Of a stretch of 48,912 nt of DNA, positions 1 through 8,978 are shown piece by piece (position 1 is the stretch's first letter; every line of letters starts with the position of its first letter). The stretch comes from Jaenimonas drosophilae (lineage: Eukaryota; Euglenozoa; Kinetoplastea; Trypanosomatida; Trypanosomatidae), in assembly GCA_030849065.1 (NCBI GenBank), contig JASAON010001536.1:1-48912 (forward strand). Reading direction: 5' to 3'. The translations under genes and the position numbers were made by a program. The notes below the pieces were generated by a model that saw nothing but the letters and a program-made list of their open reading frames with translations, ran no database searches and was not told where the DNA came from.

Positions 1-1
1 G

Positions 2-40
2 ATCGCGGGCGACTCTGCTGAGCAGGCCCAGATCGAGTAG
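2..40 (+). CDS. 3' end of an unidentified upstream gene (partial)
   Basis: Reading from base 2, an open frame of twelve codons (IAGDSAEQAQIE) ends at a TAG. The codons are GC-ending, like those of the real genes in the window. The other two frames are less gene-like, and the + strand location fits a 3' end lying before the H2A array. Twelve residues are too few to name a family, and a chance frame cannot be excluded. Confidence 0.35.
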   Translation: MAGDSAEQAQIE

Positions 41-549
41 ATGCCCCAACGGAAAGTCGTATGTGTGTATTCGTTTGGAACTATTGCGGCGGTGTCGTGA
101 TTGGGTGATGGCTTGGCACCGAGAGGTGCTCTTGACATCCCTCATTCCCCGAGCGCTACGTGGACCCCGCTCTTTCTAGTTTTATGTAAAGCACCTTGAT
201 GATGATGTTGGTCACTTATTCAGGAGTATTTTTTTGCTCTGGAATAGGATACCGCACGTAGGGTGGCACGTGACGTTTTTGATGTATATAAGGGCACACA
301 GTGGAAGCACTGCAAGTGCTGTTTACACATGCTGATCCGTTATGTCGTCCAATTGGAAGTGGATCATGGTGTTTGGACTGTATATGGGTATCAACAAGGT
401 ATGCATAGAAAGTGATTCCCTGACCTTCGGGTTGGGGAGACCTCTGTGAGCCACTCTAAAGTATTCCTGCTTTGTTGACGACGTGACGCTTTTTATTCTC
501 TTTTGCTGCTTTGTAGTTTCGCAACACACTTCCACAACACCACATCACC
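41..549. other. Intergenic region upstream of histone H2A
   Basis: No ATG-started frame here looks like a gene. The stretch is more AT-rich than the flanking genes. It presumably holds the 3' UTR and polyadenylation zone of the preceding gene, and the pyrimidine tract plus AG for H2A at its right end. A TATA-like string near 283-291 is probably incidental, because kinetoplastid protein genes are transcribed polycistronically. Confidence 0.6.
488..516 (+). promoter_or_regulatory. Putative trans-splice acceptor for H2A
   Basis: A T/C-rich tract ends in TTTGTAG, with the AG at 515-516. The next ATG is the H2A start at 550, giving a 5' UTR of about 33 bases before the spliced leader is added. 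Confidence 0.6.
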
Positions 550-951
550 ATGGCTACCCCCCGCAGCGCTAAGAAGGCCTCCCGCAAGAGCGGATCCAAG
601 TCCGCCAAGGCTGGCCTCATCTTCCCTGTTGGCCGCGTTGGCTCTCTCCTTCGCCGTGGCCAGTACGCTCGCCGCATCGGTGCGTCCGGTGCCACGTACA
701 TGGCTGCCGTGCTTGAGTACCTGACCGCTGAGCTTCTTGAGCTCTCCGTGAAGGCCGCGACTCAGGGCTCCAAGAAGCCTCACCGCCTGAGCCCCCGCAC
801 CGTGACCCTTGCTGTGCGCCACGACGACGACCTTGGCTCCCTCCTCAAGAACGTGACTCTGTCCCGCGGTGGTGTGCTCCCCAGCCTGAACAAGGCGCTC
901 GCCAAGAAGCAGAAGGGTGGCAAGCGTGGTAAGGCTACCCCCAGCGCTTAA
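550..951 (+). CDS. H2A: Histone H2A
   Basis: Core nucleosomal histone of 133 residues, about the usual kinetoplastid H2A length. The short basic N-terminal tail ([20 protein letters not shown]) is followed by the H2A entry [10 protein letters not shown], then [31 protein letters not shown], and the docking-domain segment [21 protein letters not shown] lysine-rich C-terminal tail ends in ATPSA. Codon choice is strongly biased to GC-ending codons, as expected for a very highly expressed gene. The start is the first ATG after the acceptor at 515-516. A second, interrupted copy begins 255 bases after the stop, so this is one member of a tandem array. From memory, the N-terminal tail is closer to Leishmania H2A, while the segment from the first helix to the C terminus is closer to Trypanosoma H2A. 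Confidence 0.98.
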   Translation: MATPRSAKKASRKSGSKSAKAGLIFPVGRVGSLLRRGQYARRIGASGATYMAAVLEYLTAELLELSVKAATQGSKKPHRLSPRTVTLAVRHDDDLGSLLKNVTLSRGGVLPSLNKALAKKQKGGKRGKATPSA

Positions 952-1206
952 GCTTGTTTCCAGCTCGCGCTCATAGATGCACTTTTTCCCTTCTTTGAAA
1001 TTCTTCTGTCGTGACGAGAGTCTGCGACCGTTGGATATGGCACAAACGTTCTTTACTGCAGGGGCTTCGAGTGACGGGCTCTTCATGATGAGTCCAGTTG
1101 AGTATCATGGTACAATAATGCTCTTCGCGATTCTTTCACTTTGACAATGAATAGGTTCCACTACAAACCACCCACCACCACCACTACCACCACTACACAC
1201 TCTACC
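952..1206. other. H2A 3' UTR and inter-repeat spacer
   Basis: Non-coding spacer between the two H2A copies. It contains a weak pyrimidine-rich acceptor ending in AATAG at about 1150-1154, then an ACC-rich 5' UTR that leads into the second ATG. The sequence just upstream of the two H2A copies is not the same (AACACC-type before copy 1, ACCACC repeats before copy 2). Confidence 0.6.
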
Positions 1207-1290
1207 ATGGCTACTCCCCGCAGCGCTAAGAAGGCCTCCCGCAAGAGCGGATCCAAGTCCGCCAAGGCTGGCCTCATCTTCCCTGTTGGC
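1207..1290 (+). pseudogene. H2A: Histone H2A second copy, 5' fragment ending at an assembly N
   Basis: The first 28 codons are identical to those of the complete H2A copy except for one synonymous change in codon 3 (ACC to ACT). The frame then meets the single ambiguous base at 1291. Beyond it the sequence no longer resembles H2A and quickly meets a stop. This is best read as an assembly break inside an H2A array rather than a true pseudogene: the left part belongs to one repeat unit, and the right part to the region downstream of the last copy. The real copy number is therefore unknown. Confidence 0.85.
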
Positions 1291-1291
1291 N
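1291..1291. other. Ambiguous base / probable collapsed assembly gap
   Basis: This is the only N seen in the window. It sits exactly where H2A homology stops abruptly within a coding region, so it probably marks a scaffold join of unknown true length. Confidence 0.8.
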
Positions 1292-1371
1292 GATTTTTGG
1301 TTCCTTTGAAGTCGATGGTTGTATTGTGTGAGTATGGATGGAGCTGAGGTTCAAATTGTGTGACTGTTAAT

Positions 1372-1411
1372 TGGTTTTCTTCCTCTCTCTTTTTGTTGTG
1401 TTCTATTGAAG
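1372..1411 (+). promoter_or_regulatory. Putative trans-splice acceptor for the MSH5-like gene
   Basis: A long tract of the type TTTTCTTCCTCTCTCTTTTT is followed by an AG at 1410-1411. The 5' UTR would be 48 bases. It contains an ATG immediately followed by TGA at 1420-1425, and the MSH5 start lies at 1460. Confidence 0.6.
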
Positions 1412-1459
1412 GCGGTTAGATGTGAGTAGCTTGGTTGCGCGTATTGCTGACTTGTCGCT

Positions 1460-4186
1460 ATGGCTGTACAGGCACACGATGGAGCTGACGGGTGCGCTGA
1501 TGACATTGATGTGCTGGCAATTGTTGTCGTTGGTGGTTACCTGGGAATTGCTTGCTATTCGCAGTCGTGTTGCCGCATGGAAGTGTGTGAATGTGTGTTG
1601 CCCAAGTGTGGAGAAGGTGATGCTAGTTTGGACCAATCATCGACAGCAAGTAGGGCGTGGCACATGTCGCTCGCATGGTTGTGGCGTTTTGTGGAAGTGC
1701 ACACGCCGCTGGTGTTGCTTCCTGACCAGGGATCCGATTTACTCTGTCAGAGTATTGTGCAGCTTCCGGGGAGCAACGTGTATCGACTGAGTACAACCAG
1801 TGGGTTCAACCCGAAGGAGGCTTTCGCACGTCTGAAGGGAATGTATCCGAATCTATCGACAGAAGAGTTTGGCACACGATTCCATTGGCGCCACCGTGCG
1901 ATGCTATCAGCCATGTCAGCGCTGCTTCATTTTTGTGCGACGTGTCGTATCAATGTTGCGGATGTGATTGAGCGGAGCCCGCCACATTTAATGTACCTGA
2001 CGGAGGAGGATGCAAGGTGGCTTCAAGTGACGCGGAATGATCCGCATCCGTGTGGGTATCAGGGGGTAGGACGGTCCAAAGAAGGACTGTCGCTTGTGAG
2101 CATCATTGACCGTTGTCAGACATCGTTGGGTAAGAAGCTTCTTCGTCAATGGCTGTCTCTTCCGAGCAATGACATTGAGGAAATCGAGAGTCGTCAGGAG
2201 TTTATTGAGTGGTTTGTGAATCCAGATAGAAGGGAATTGCTGCACAATCTGCGGAAGGAACTTCATTGTGTGAAACCACCACGACAGGTATTGACGCTGC
2301 TGCGTTGTGGGAAGATGTCACTGCGCCACTACCAGTGTCTGTTTCTATGTGTGAACTCCTTGTTGACGATATTGGAGTTGGTGACGCCGTGCGCCCATGA
2401 GGTGTTGTTTCTCCGTGAACTGGTTGAATGCCTCGATGTTCATTCACTTGTGACGATGAGGGATATGATGGGGTCGTTTGTGGTGCAGGTGACTGATAAG
2501 TCCAGTGACAGGTCAGCTGCTGCAAAGAAGGAGCACAGCTGCGACGGGTCGTCAGAAGTAAGCATTCGTCCGGATGTGGATAGCACCGGCCGCCTTCGTG
2601 ACCTCCACATATTGCTGGAACATCTGGGAGGTTCCCTTGCTCAGAAGACGGAAGAGGCATTCAACCAACTTTCCTGCTCTTTGCAGCGTGTGCTGACTCT
2701 GCGATGCTCGCATATTGTCCCACATGGCTACCTTCTCTATGTTTCGACTGCTCCGATGGATCGGCTGGATTTGCGGAATGTGGAGGAGCAACTCGCAGGC
2801 CATAATGAAGATGATCCGCTCCTAACTTTTCTGACTGACTGGGGTGACGGTGAGAATTGCGAGGAAGGAGCGCTGACGAACGGCACGGATTCGAGAGTAG
2901 CTATATCCAGACGGGGTAGCAATGTGGCATTTCTCTCGGAGTGCTATGGTTGGACCTTCCACCACGCTACAGGGACGCACTTGTTCTTCAAGACACCAAC
3001 GATGACAGAGTTGGACTCGCAGGTGGGTGATGTGATGGAGCACCTCCACGCGCGCGAGAGAGAACTACGGTGCTGCCTGGACGAAACGCTGGCTCAGAAT
3101 GCCTGCGCGCTCACTCTGGCATCACAGACATTGGCAAAATTGGATTCCCTCTTAAGTCTCGCGTCGTGTGCGGTGGACTTCAATTGGACACGGCCATCAC
3201 TACGCAGTGATGCTGGCACACTTTGTATTGCTGATGGATGGCACCCCATCCTTGGAACGGTGGTTGGTCCTACCGCCATTCAACCATTCTCGATTGAGAT
3301 GAGGCGTCCTCAGGATCGGATCTGCATCATTACTGGTGCTCACTGCAGCGGGAAGTCAGTTCTTCTGGCGGCAGTCGCGCACATTGTAATTTTGGCCCAC
3401 GTGGGAAGTTTTGTCCCAGCGCGTCGGGTGGAAATGGGGCTGATACGAAGTGTGCTAACAATTGCAACGATGTATGGGTTGGAGATGGGTACCTCCACGT
3501 CTAGCTTTACCGCTGATTGCAGCACACTGGATCGTCATGTTCGTTATGTGGACCTCCTGCGAACGGCTGTGAGGCCCAAGAATAGTGCCGCTGCCGACGG
3601 GGAAGGCGGCGCGTTGGCGCATGTGGACGGCAGCCGCCTGTTTGAGGGAGGGGAAGTGGATTTACTGCTTCTGGATGAGTTCGGACGTGGAACCTCACCC
3701 GAGGATGGAAAAGCACTACTTGGAGCTACCCTCCGCTATGCAGCAGGAATGGCCCCCTACGACCCACAGGGGGAGGATAGTGCTGCTCACTCGTGCATCC
3801 GCCGATCCACTCGACCAATTGTTCTCTGTGCGACGCACTTTGTGGAGATGCTGGATGCCCAACAGGACTGCGATTTTCGCCTTGACAGTGGCGCCAGTTT
3901 CCCATTTGAGGAGGTGCAGATTTACCACATGAGGTGCGAGACGGCGGTGGCAGAGAATCCCGAGGAGCAGGATTTGGTGCCAACCTATACTCCTTATCGC
4001 GTGACTCAGCGAGACGGACACCATGAGTTGGACTACTTCCAGTACCGCTCCGCCCTTGTTGATGGTGGAATATTTCTCGGAACTACCTGCGGCCTTGAGC
4101 GAAGAATGCTAGAGAACTGGAAGAACGCCGTGGCCATTTTGAAGGAGGGCGATGCAGCCCTCAAGAACATCAATTGTGGAGTGTAA
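1460..4186 (+). CDS. MSH5: MutS homologue, MSH5-like
   Basis: A 908-residue MutS-family ATPase. MSH5 pairs with MSH4 in other eukaryotes to form a clamp that stabilises meiotic recombination intermediates; it does not do mismatch repair. The N terminus lacks the mismatch-binding domain I and begins with a domain II-like segment (VVVGGYLGIACYSQ) that resembles the MSH5 start. The lever/clamp helices follow through the middle. The C-terminal ATPase has Walker A GAHCSGKS (residues 626-633), then the MSH5-like HIVILAHVGSFVPA, the signature region MGTSTSSFTADCSTL, Walker B LLLLDEFGRGTS with D739-E740, and CATHF. Acidic or Gly/Ser-rich insertions flank Walker B. The usual MutS GPN before the glycine of Walker A is altered to GAH. 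The start is the first long-frame ATG after the acceptor at 1411. MSH4 is less likely because of the N terminus and the SFVPA segment. Confidence 0.88.
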   Translation: MAVQAHDGADGCADDIDVLAIVVVGGYLGIACYSQSCCRMEVCECVLPKCGEGDASLDQSSTASRAWHMSLAWLWRFVEVHTPLVLLPDQGSDLLCQSIVQLPGSNVYRLSTTSGFNPKEAFARLKGMYPNLSTEEFGTRFHWRHRAMLSAMSALLHFCATCRINVADVIERSPPHLMYLTEEDARWLQVTRNDPHPCGYQGVGRSKEGLSLVSIIDRCQTSLGKKLLRQWLSLPSNDIEEIESRQEFIEWFVNPDRRELLHNLRKELHCVKPPRQVLTLLRCGKMSLRHYQCLFLCVNSLLTILELVTPCAHEVLFLRELVECLDVHSLVTMRDMMGSFVVQVTDKSSDRSAAAKKEHSCDGSSEVSIRPDVDSTGRLRDLHILLEHLGGSLAQKTEEAFNQLSCSLQRVLTLRCSHIVPHGYLLYVSTAPMDRLDLRNVEEQLAGHNEDDPLLTFLTDWGDGENCEEGALTNGTDSRVAISRRGSNVAFLSECYGWTFHHATGTHLFFKTPTMTELDSQVGDVMEHLHARERELRCCLDETLAQNACALTLASQTLAKLDSLLSLASCAVDFNWTRPSLRSDAGTLCIADGWHPILGTVVGPTAIQPFSIEMRRPQDRICIITGAHCSGKSVLLAAVAHIVILAHVGSFVPARRVEMGLIRSVLTIATMYGLEMGTSTSSFTADCSTLDRHVRYVDLLRTAVRPKNSAAADGEGGALAHVDGSRLFEGGEVDLLLLDEFGRGTSPEDGKALLGATLRYAAGMAPYDPQGEDSAAHSCIRRSTRPIVLCATHFVEMLDAQQDCDFRLDSGASFPFEEVQIYHMRCETAVAENPEEQDLVPTYTPYRVTQRDGHHELDYFQYRSALVDGGIFLGTTCGLERRMLENWKNAVAILKEGDAALKNINCGV

Positions 4187-4492
4187 TGCTCAGTGGCGTG
4201 CATCATTATTCTTCTTTTCCCTGCTCAACTGCTGAATGTCGTGCCAACGCACGCGCTTTCCAATATAACGCGCTGTATATGCCAGTGTACAGGGGAGGGG
4301 GTGCAGGCTCCACCTTCTGATTGTGAGCACTTCTCTTTTATATTTCTTCTTACTGCTGATTCTCTGCTAAACAGATTAGCGTTGCGGGGCTATACGAGTG
4401 CTGGAAGCTCCTGATTATCCGTGGCGGGCCAATCACGTCCCCGTTCACTATCTGTTACATCAAATCCAAGGATCCACTCACATTTCACCCCG
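4187..4492. other. Intergenic region with trans-splice acceptor
   Basis: The 3' UTR of the MSH5-like gene is followed by a strong pyrimidine tract (about 4330-4368) and an AG at 4373-4374. There is no ATG between that AG and 4493, which supports the start chosen for the next gene. No other gene is seen. Confidence 0.6.
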
Positions 4493-5092
4493 ATGGACTC
4501 TGTACTCTCCATGGCTGGTACATGCTCCAGCACTTCTGTGGACCTGACTGCTGGGCTAAGTGGAAACTGGACTGCAATGGCAGTTGTCTTGTCTCTCTCC
4601 AGTGCTATCACGTTGCCACTGGCTATCGCTCTATTTCTGCAACTGGACCTTCTTCCTTCCTCATCGTGGGGAAGACGCCGCTACCGGAATGCTGCCAGCC
4701 CATCCCTCACCCCGCGTACTGAAGCGCGCCAACCGACAAGAGATGCAACGGTCTCGCCACGCCCTCCTAACGACCCCACTGATCTCCTCCACAAGCCAAA
4801 CTCACCCACCGCTGCTAGTATAGAGTCTCCACCTGCGGGAGATGCCGCGGTGGAGCAAACTGAGTCAGATGATGACACTGCCCCTTATGAGTCGCTTCAG
4901 ATGCAGATTCTCGTACGTCGCCTGAATGAACTGGAACTTCGCGTTTCCAGGGAGAGTGAGAAGACCGATATGCTTGGGGACCAGTTCCGAGAAACAACCC
5001 GCTGCACACAGGAGGCACTACAGCTCCTCTGCGGACTGGATTCCTCCTACTTGGACTCTGACGACTCGGAGTTGGCGGAACACGCACTTTGA
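4493..5092 (+). CDS. Hypothetical single-span membrane protein with C-terminal coiled coil
   Basis: A 199-residue protein that I do not recognise. Residues about 1-25 are small and polar. One strongly hydrophobic segment (about 27-51, including MAVVLSLSSAITLPLAIALF) is a predicted membrane span, followed by an arginine patch (WGRRRYR). A disordered Ser/Pro/Thr-rich linker comes next (about 65-125), then an acidic and helical C-terminal part (about 130-180, ILVRRLNELELRVSRESEK) likely to form a short coiled coil. By the positive-inside rule the C-terminal part faces the cytosol. The start is the first ATG after the acceptor AG at 4374. An in-frame GTG at 4421 would extend it, but that is not expected in a eukaryote. 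It could be a membrane tether or a small organelle-membrane adaptor; nothing in the sequence decides this. Confidence 0.7.
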   Translation: MDSVLSMAGTCSSTSVDLTAGLSGNWTAMAVVLSLSSAITLPLAIALFLQLDLLPSSSWGRRRYRNAASPSLTPRTEARQPTRDATVSPRPPNDPTDLLHKPNSPTAASIESPPAGDAAVEQTESDDDTAPYESLQMQILVRRLNELELRVSRESEKTDMLGDQFRETTRCTQEALQLLCGLDSSYLDSDDSELAEHAL

Positions 5093-5732
5093 TTGCAACT
5101 TCATGGATGAATTCTTCTACTTGCCACCGATTGGTGGAGGGAAGAGATTGTGTTCGTCTCATCACTTCACTTGTTTGGGCGAGGCATCTTCAGGGTTGTG
5201 GATTGATTCCGCTAGCGTGGCCCCAGGTGGACGCTTGCGGGGTCCTGGGCTATATTTCGTGTGCCCCACCCCCACAAAAGGCATGGTATATGATTGCGTC
5301 ATTTTGAGCCATTTCGGTCTCGCTCTTGTGTCCACATCTATCGTGAACATGTGACTCCAGCGTTGTACCGTACTTCGTTCACACACAATCTCAACAATCG
5401 CACTACCCAATGTCATTTGGTGCTGCTATGCTCATCTCAATGATAATGTTGATGCACTAACATTCTGCTCTTGGGAGTTCTTCTCGACTTTATCCAAGCA
5501 GCGCACATTGCGACATAGACCTTAGTGTAGTTCGTGTCGCCGTCTTCCCTAGTACAGAAACCATTTCGCGAGGGAGTGACCAATCCTGCCACGACTAACA
5601 GCACAGGAGACATTTATCTGCGGTCGATAAAGCAGGGGTGGCTTGTGAATGCTAAGGGACGAGTATTAGTTTTCCACCCAAGAATCTTCGACTAATTCTC
5701 AATTATTCACGTACTGCTGTGCATCCACCCCG
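5093..5732. other. Intergenic region (640 bases)
   Basis: No gene is seen. It should contain the 3' UTR of the membrane protein and the 5' UTR of the MORN gene. Acceptor candidates are diffuse: one pyrimidine stretch ends in AG near 5498, and another (GTCTTCCCTAGTACAG) lies near 5548-5560. A short upstream ATG frame at about 5649 ends within seven codons, so the splice site cannot be fixed. Confidence 0.5.
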
Positions 5733-8630
5733 ATGCTGAACAAGCGGTATGAGTGGACGAAAAACTTCACCAACGGCGATCGTTACCATGGTGAAGCCAT
5801 TGAGAACAACAAGAAAGATGGTCGCGGGGAGTACTTTTGGGCAGCGAGCGGAGCCACCTACACCGGCATGTGGAGTAATGACGCACCTCATGGAGAGGGC
5901 ACCATGACTGTTCCTGGTGACCAAGGCTACGTCTATGAGGGACTCTTTGACAAGGGTGTGCGCTGTGGCGCTGGCAAGTGCAGGTTTCACCAAGGTCGTC
6001 AGTACACTGGGGAGTGGAGAAATGATCAAATGGATGGGACGGGCGTCTTGACGGGATCTCCTGGGGTGGACAACTTTACAGAGTACCGTGGCCCCTTCTC
6101 TACGGGTGTTCGTTCTGGACCAAATGGCATCTGCACCTACACCAATGGGGATGTGTACGAGGGATGTTGGGCAAACGGAAAACGCAATGGCCGAGGAGAG
6201 ATGCGCTTCGATGCGACGAAAGCGGCTACCAGCGGCAATGCACCAAGGTTCTACAAAGGCAACTTTGTGGACGACAAGTCCAGTGACAAACACGCCGAGT
6301 TGCAATACGCTGATGGAAGTAGCTACCATGGTGGTGTGGAGGACCTGGAACGTTGCGGTGACGGGGAGCTGCGCCTTGCCAATGGCGATGTTCACAATGG
6401 AAGATTTCTTAAAAATGTGCGCGACGGTCGAGGCGTCCTCAAGTGTGCTGATGGGCGTTGCTTCACGGGCACGTGGCGACGAGATCAACTCGAGGGACAA
6501 ATAACCTTTACACACAAGTCAGCAGGAAAATCTACTTCTCCTGCGACGGACAAGCAGCCTGCGGCAATTGTCAGCTATACAGGCCCCTGCTCTCTTGGAG
6601 AATTCACTGGCAGTGGTGCTGAAATGACCTTGACCGACGGTAGTACCTATGCTGGTGACGTGCGTCAAGGCATTCCATCGGGGAAGGGGCGGCTGGAACA
6701 ATTTCACATGAAGTCGATGCTTCCAGCAGAGCACTTTGGCCCCGAAGTGGTGCTGACGTCCTATGTGGGTGGCTTTGTTAGTGGGCGCCCAGAAGGAGAT
6801 GGCACAGGAACTCTCCACATTCCGGAGCCATCTTCTACCCAATCACTGCCTTCTGGTTCCCATGGATTCCGCATATCATATCGTCGCAACGGTGTCTTTG
6901 AAGGAAAGTGGTCAAAGGGCCTTCCTTACGGCAAAGGAACGTGGCGATGGGATAGCGGTGATGTTCTAGCAGGTGAAGTGGTTCAAGGGCTAGCCACGGG
7001 CTATGGAACCTACCGTGGCACGCAGGAGGAGTATCAAGGTCATTTTGAGCGCGGCCAACCACATGGACGTGGTGTGTACCACAACACCTTCACGAGGAGG
7101 AGCTACGAGGGAGACTGGAAGGAGGGACTTTTTGATGGCAAAGGTGAATATGTCGATGAAGAGGGCCAACGGGCGTACTCGGGACACTGGAAAGCTGGCC
7201 AGTTTCATGGAGACCAATGCGTGGAGCGCAAGCTGCCATCACGGTCTGTGATCTATGAGGGTCATTGCGCACGCGGACAGCGACATGGCCAGGGTGTTTT
7301 GCACGATGATTCCGGCATGTCATACGAAGGAGGCTTCGTCCGTGGAGTGATTGAGGGCAAAGGAAGGCGCACCGATCCTGATGGAACGGTGATTGATGGC
7401 ACATTTGAGGAGGGACAGGTCCACGGTCCAGCCAAGGTGAAATTTACTGCACAGGAAATTGCCTTCAGTGGAACATATGCCCATGGAAAGGTTGAGGGGG
7501 AAGGAGAAATTCGCTACCCCAATGGGGACGTGTACGTGGGCGAGGTTGAGCCGGCGAATGCCGAGGGCATTCTTCCACAGCGCCACGGCAAGGGCCGGTT
7601 TATGTTTGTAGAGGGGAATCGCCTCGAATGTACGTGGCGACACAACGTTCTCCATGGTGAGGGTACCTACACCGCAGCAACCGGCGAGGTTTCCGCACGT
7701 AGTTACGTGGATGGAGTCGTGTCCACAAAACTCACCGGTGGCGCGGGCGGAAGCAACAATATGTTCGCCCCCGAAAATGAATTCCCCAACACACTATCTG
7801 AGGATGCCCTGCGCGAGAAGATGCGGCAAAACAACAAACCTCACAAGTTTGTTCGCCGCGGAGAGCGTAGCGCGTCCATTGGGGATGGCCCTGTAGCGGC
7901 CGCGGCGGCAGCAACGGAAGAGAAGCGTGGAGCCAAGGGTAGCACCAATGCAGTGGCTTCCAAATCTGCACCACCGGCATCGCGAGTGCCACCATCGACG
8001 GCGGAGACGCAACAACGGAAGGCCAACACCTCACCCAACGGCGGCAATGTTGCGCCCGTGTCTCGTGGCGGACGGTCCACCAAACCTCAGCGTGATGAAA
8101 GTCCGTCCGCAAAGACGGCAGCGGAGAAGTGCCCGACCAGAGTGGCGACAGTGACAACGAGTGAGCGTCGAAAGTCTGTTCCACCATCGTCGGCTTCTGG
8201 TTCTCATCGTGGCATCAATGTTTCCAATTCCCTTCCTGCAATCTCTTCTTCACACGGTACACGCGGTAGCAATGAGGGGTCAGAGACGATGTCGCCGGTA
8301 GAGCGCTTTCAACGGGGTGTGGAGGCCCTGCGAACGGTTACGCCCGTCATGACCCCACGCCCTGAGACTGAGCAGACTGTGCCGAAGCGTCCCTTGAAGG
8401 GCAATCTGAAGAAGATGATGGATGATGCCTGTGCAATTCGCAATTCAAAAGAGGACGAGATTCACCTTCTGACAGAGGAGGTGCGGTCCCTGAACGAGAA
8501 GATTTGGCAGTTACGCTTTGCCATGTCCGATTCGAAGGTCAACACGAAGGATGAGACGCAGCTGAAGACGATGATGGGAGACCGACGTGCTGCTGTTGAG
8601 AAGCTGCAATGCCTCCTTGACGATGACTGA
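5733..8630 (+). CDS. MORN-repeat protein with disordered linker and C-terminal coiled coil
   Basis: A 965-residue protein. From about residue 14 to 655 it is a near-continuous run of about 24 MORN motifs of the pattern YxGxWxxGxxxGxGxxxxxxG (for example YEGCWANGKRNGRGEMRF, YEGDWKEGLFDGKGEY, YEGGFVRGVIEGKG). MORN arrays form rigid beta-hairpin rods. In protists they occur in cytoskeletal and flagellar scaffolds and can bind lipids or tubulin-associated partners. Residues about 690-880 are Ser/Ala/Pro-rich and probably disordered, with many SP/TP sites. The last 70 residues (EVRSLNEKIWQLRFAMSD and around) are heptad-rich and may dimerise the protein. There is no kinase (PIPK) or SET domain, so it looks like a pure scaffold. 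No signal peptide or membrane span is seen. I cannot assign it to a named trypanosome MORN protein. Confidence 0.92.
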   Translation: MLNKRYEWTKNFTNGDRYHGEAIENNKKDGRGEYFWAASGATYTGMWSNDAPHGEGTMTVPGDQGYVYEGLFDKGVRCGAGKCRFHQGRQYTGEWRNDQMDGTGVLTGSPGVDNFTEYRGPFSTGVRSGPNGICTYTNGDVYEGCWANGKRNGRGEMRFDATKAATSGNAPRFYKGNFVDDKSSDKHAELQYADGSSYHGGVEDLERCGDGELRLANGDVHNGRFLKNVRDGRGVLKCADGRCFTGTWRRDQLEGQITFTHKSAGKSTSPATDKQPAAIVSYTGPCSLGEFTGSGAEMTLTDGSTYAGDVRQGIPSGKGRLEQFHMKSMLPAEHFGPEVVLTSYVGGFVSGRPEGDGTGTLHIPEPSSTQSLPSGSHGFRISYRRNGVFEGKWSKGLPYGKGTWRWDSGDVLAGEVVQGLATGYGTYRGTQEEYQGHFERGQPHGRGVYHNTFTRRSYEGDWKEGLFDGKGEYVDEEGQRAYSGHWKAGQFHGDQCVERKLPSRSVIYEGHCARGQRHGQGVLHDDSGMSYEGGFVRGVIEGKGRRTDPDGTVIDGTFEEGQVHGPAKVKFTAQEIAFSGTYAHGKVEGEGEIRYPNGDVYVGEVEPANAEGILPQRHGKGRFMFVEGNRLECTWRHNVLHGEGTYTAATGEVSARSYVDGVVSTKLTGGAGGSNNMFAPENEFPNTLSEDALREKMRQNNKPHKFVRRGERSASIGDGPVAAAAAATEEKRGAKGSTNAVASKSAPPASRVPPSTAETQQRKANTSPNGGNVAPVSRGGRSTKPQRDESPSAKTAAEKCPTRVATVTTSERRKSVPPSSASGSHRGINVSNSLPAISSSHGTRGSNEGSETMSPVERFQRGVEALRTVTPVMTPRPETEQTVPKRPLKGNLKKMMDDACAIRNSKEDEIHLLTEEVRSLNEKIWQLRFAMSDSKVNTKDETQLKTMMGDRRAAVEKLQCLLDDD

Positions 8631-8978
8631 GCAACCAAGTTTTTGGGGTTACGGATTCTTGGTGTTGTTGCATTTGTCGTTCTGCTACTGATGAGTCATG
8701 TGCGCGAGCTGGATGTACAGTGACGCGGTATCTGATCTTCCTTGTTCAGGACAACAACGTGTATCACGTGACATTGATTGGGTGAAGGTGTGCTCACGAC
8801 GTTGATGAGTGACTTGAATCTTCTTCTCTTATTCCTCTCACAACGTAGGTCGGATACGGTAAATCTTCAGCTTTAGTCACTTCTCCTCAACGTTGGCTCA
8901 AGGGTCGTTGGCTACTTTGTGACCACGACTGGTTGTCAATACTCTTCTTACCAATCAATCTCAAGAGAAGCAGCAGCA
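8631..8978. other. Intergenic region with trans-splice acceptor
   Basis: The 3' UTR of the MORN gene, then a clear acceptor: TTCTTCTCTTATTCCTCTCA and an AG at 8847-8848. No ATG occurs between this AG and 8979. No other gene is seen. Confidence 0.6.

Noticed and set aside
283..291. TATA-like string upstream of H2A
   Set aside because: Kinetoplastid protein-coding genes are not driven by TATA promoters, and the string sits in an AT-rich spacer where such matches are expected.
5703..6515. Long open frame (270 codons) on the minus strand, inside the MORN gene
   Set aside because: It is the antisense shadow of the repetitive MORN coding sequence, has no acceptor signal on that strand, and shows no domain.
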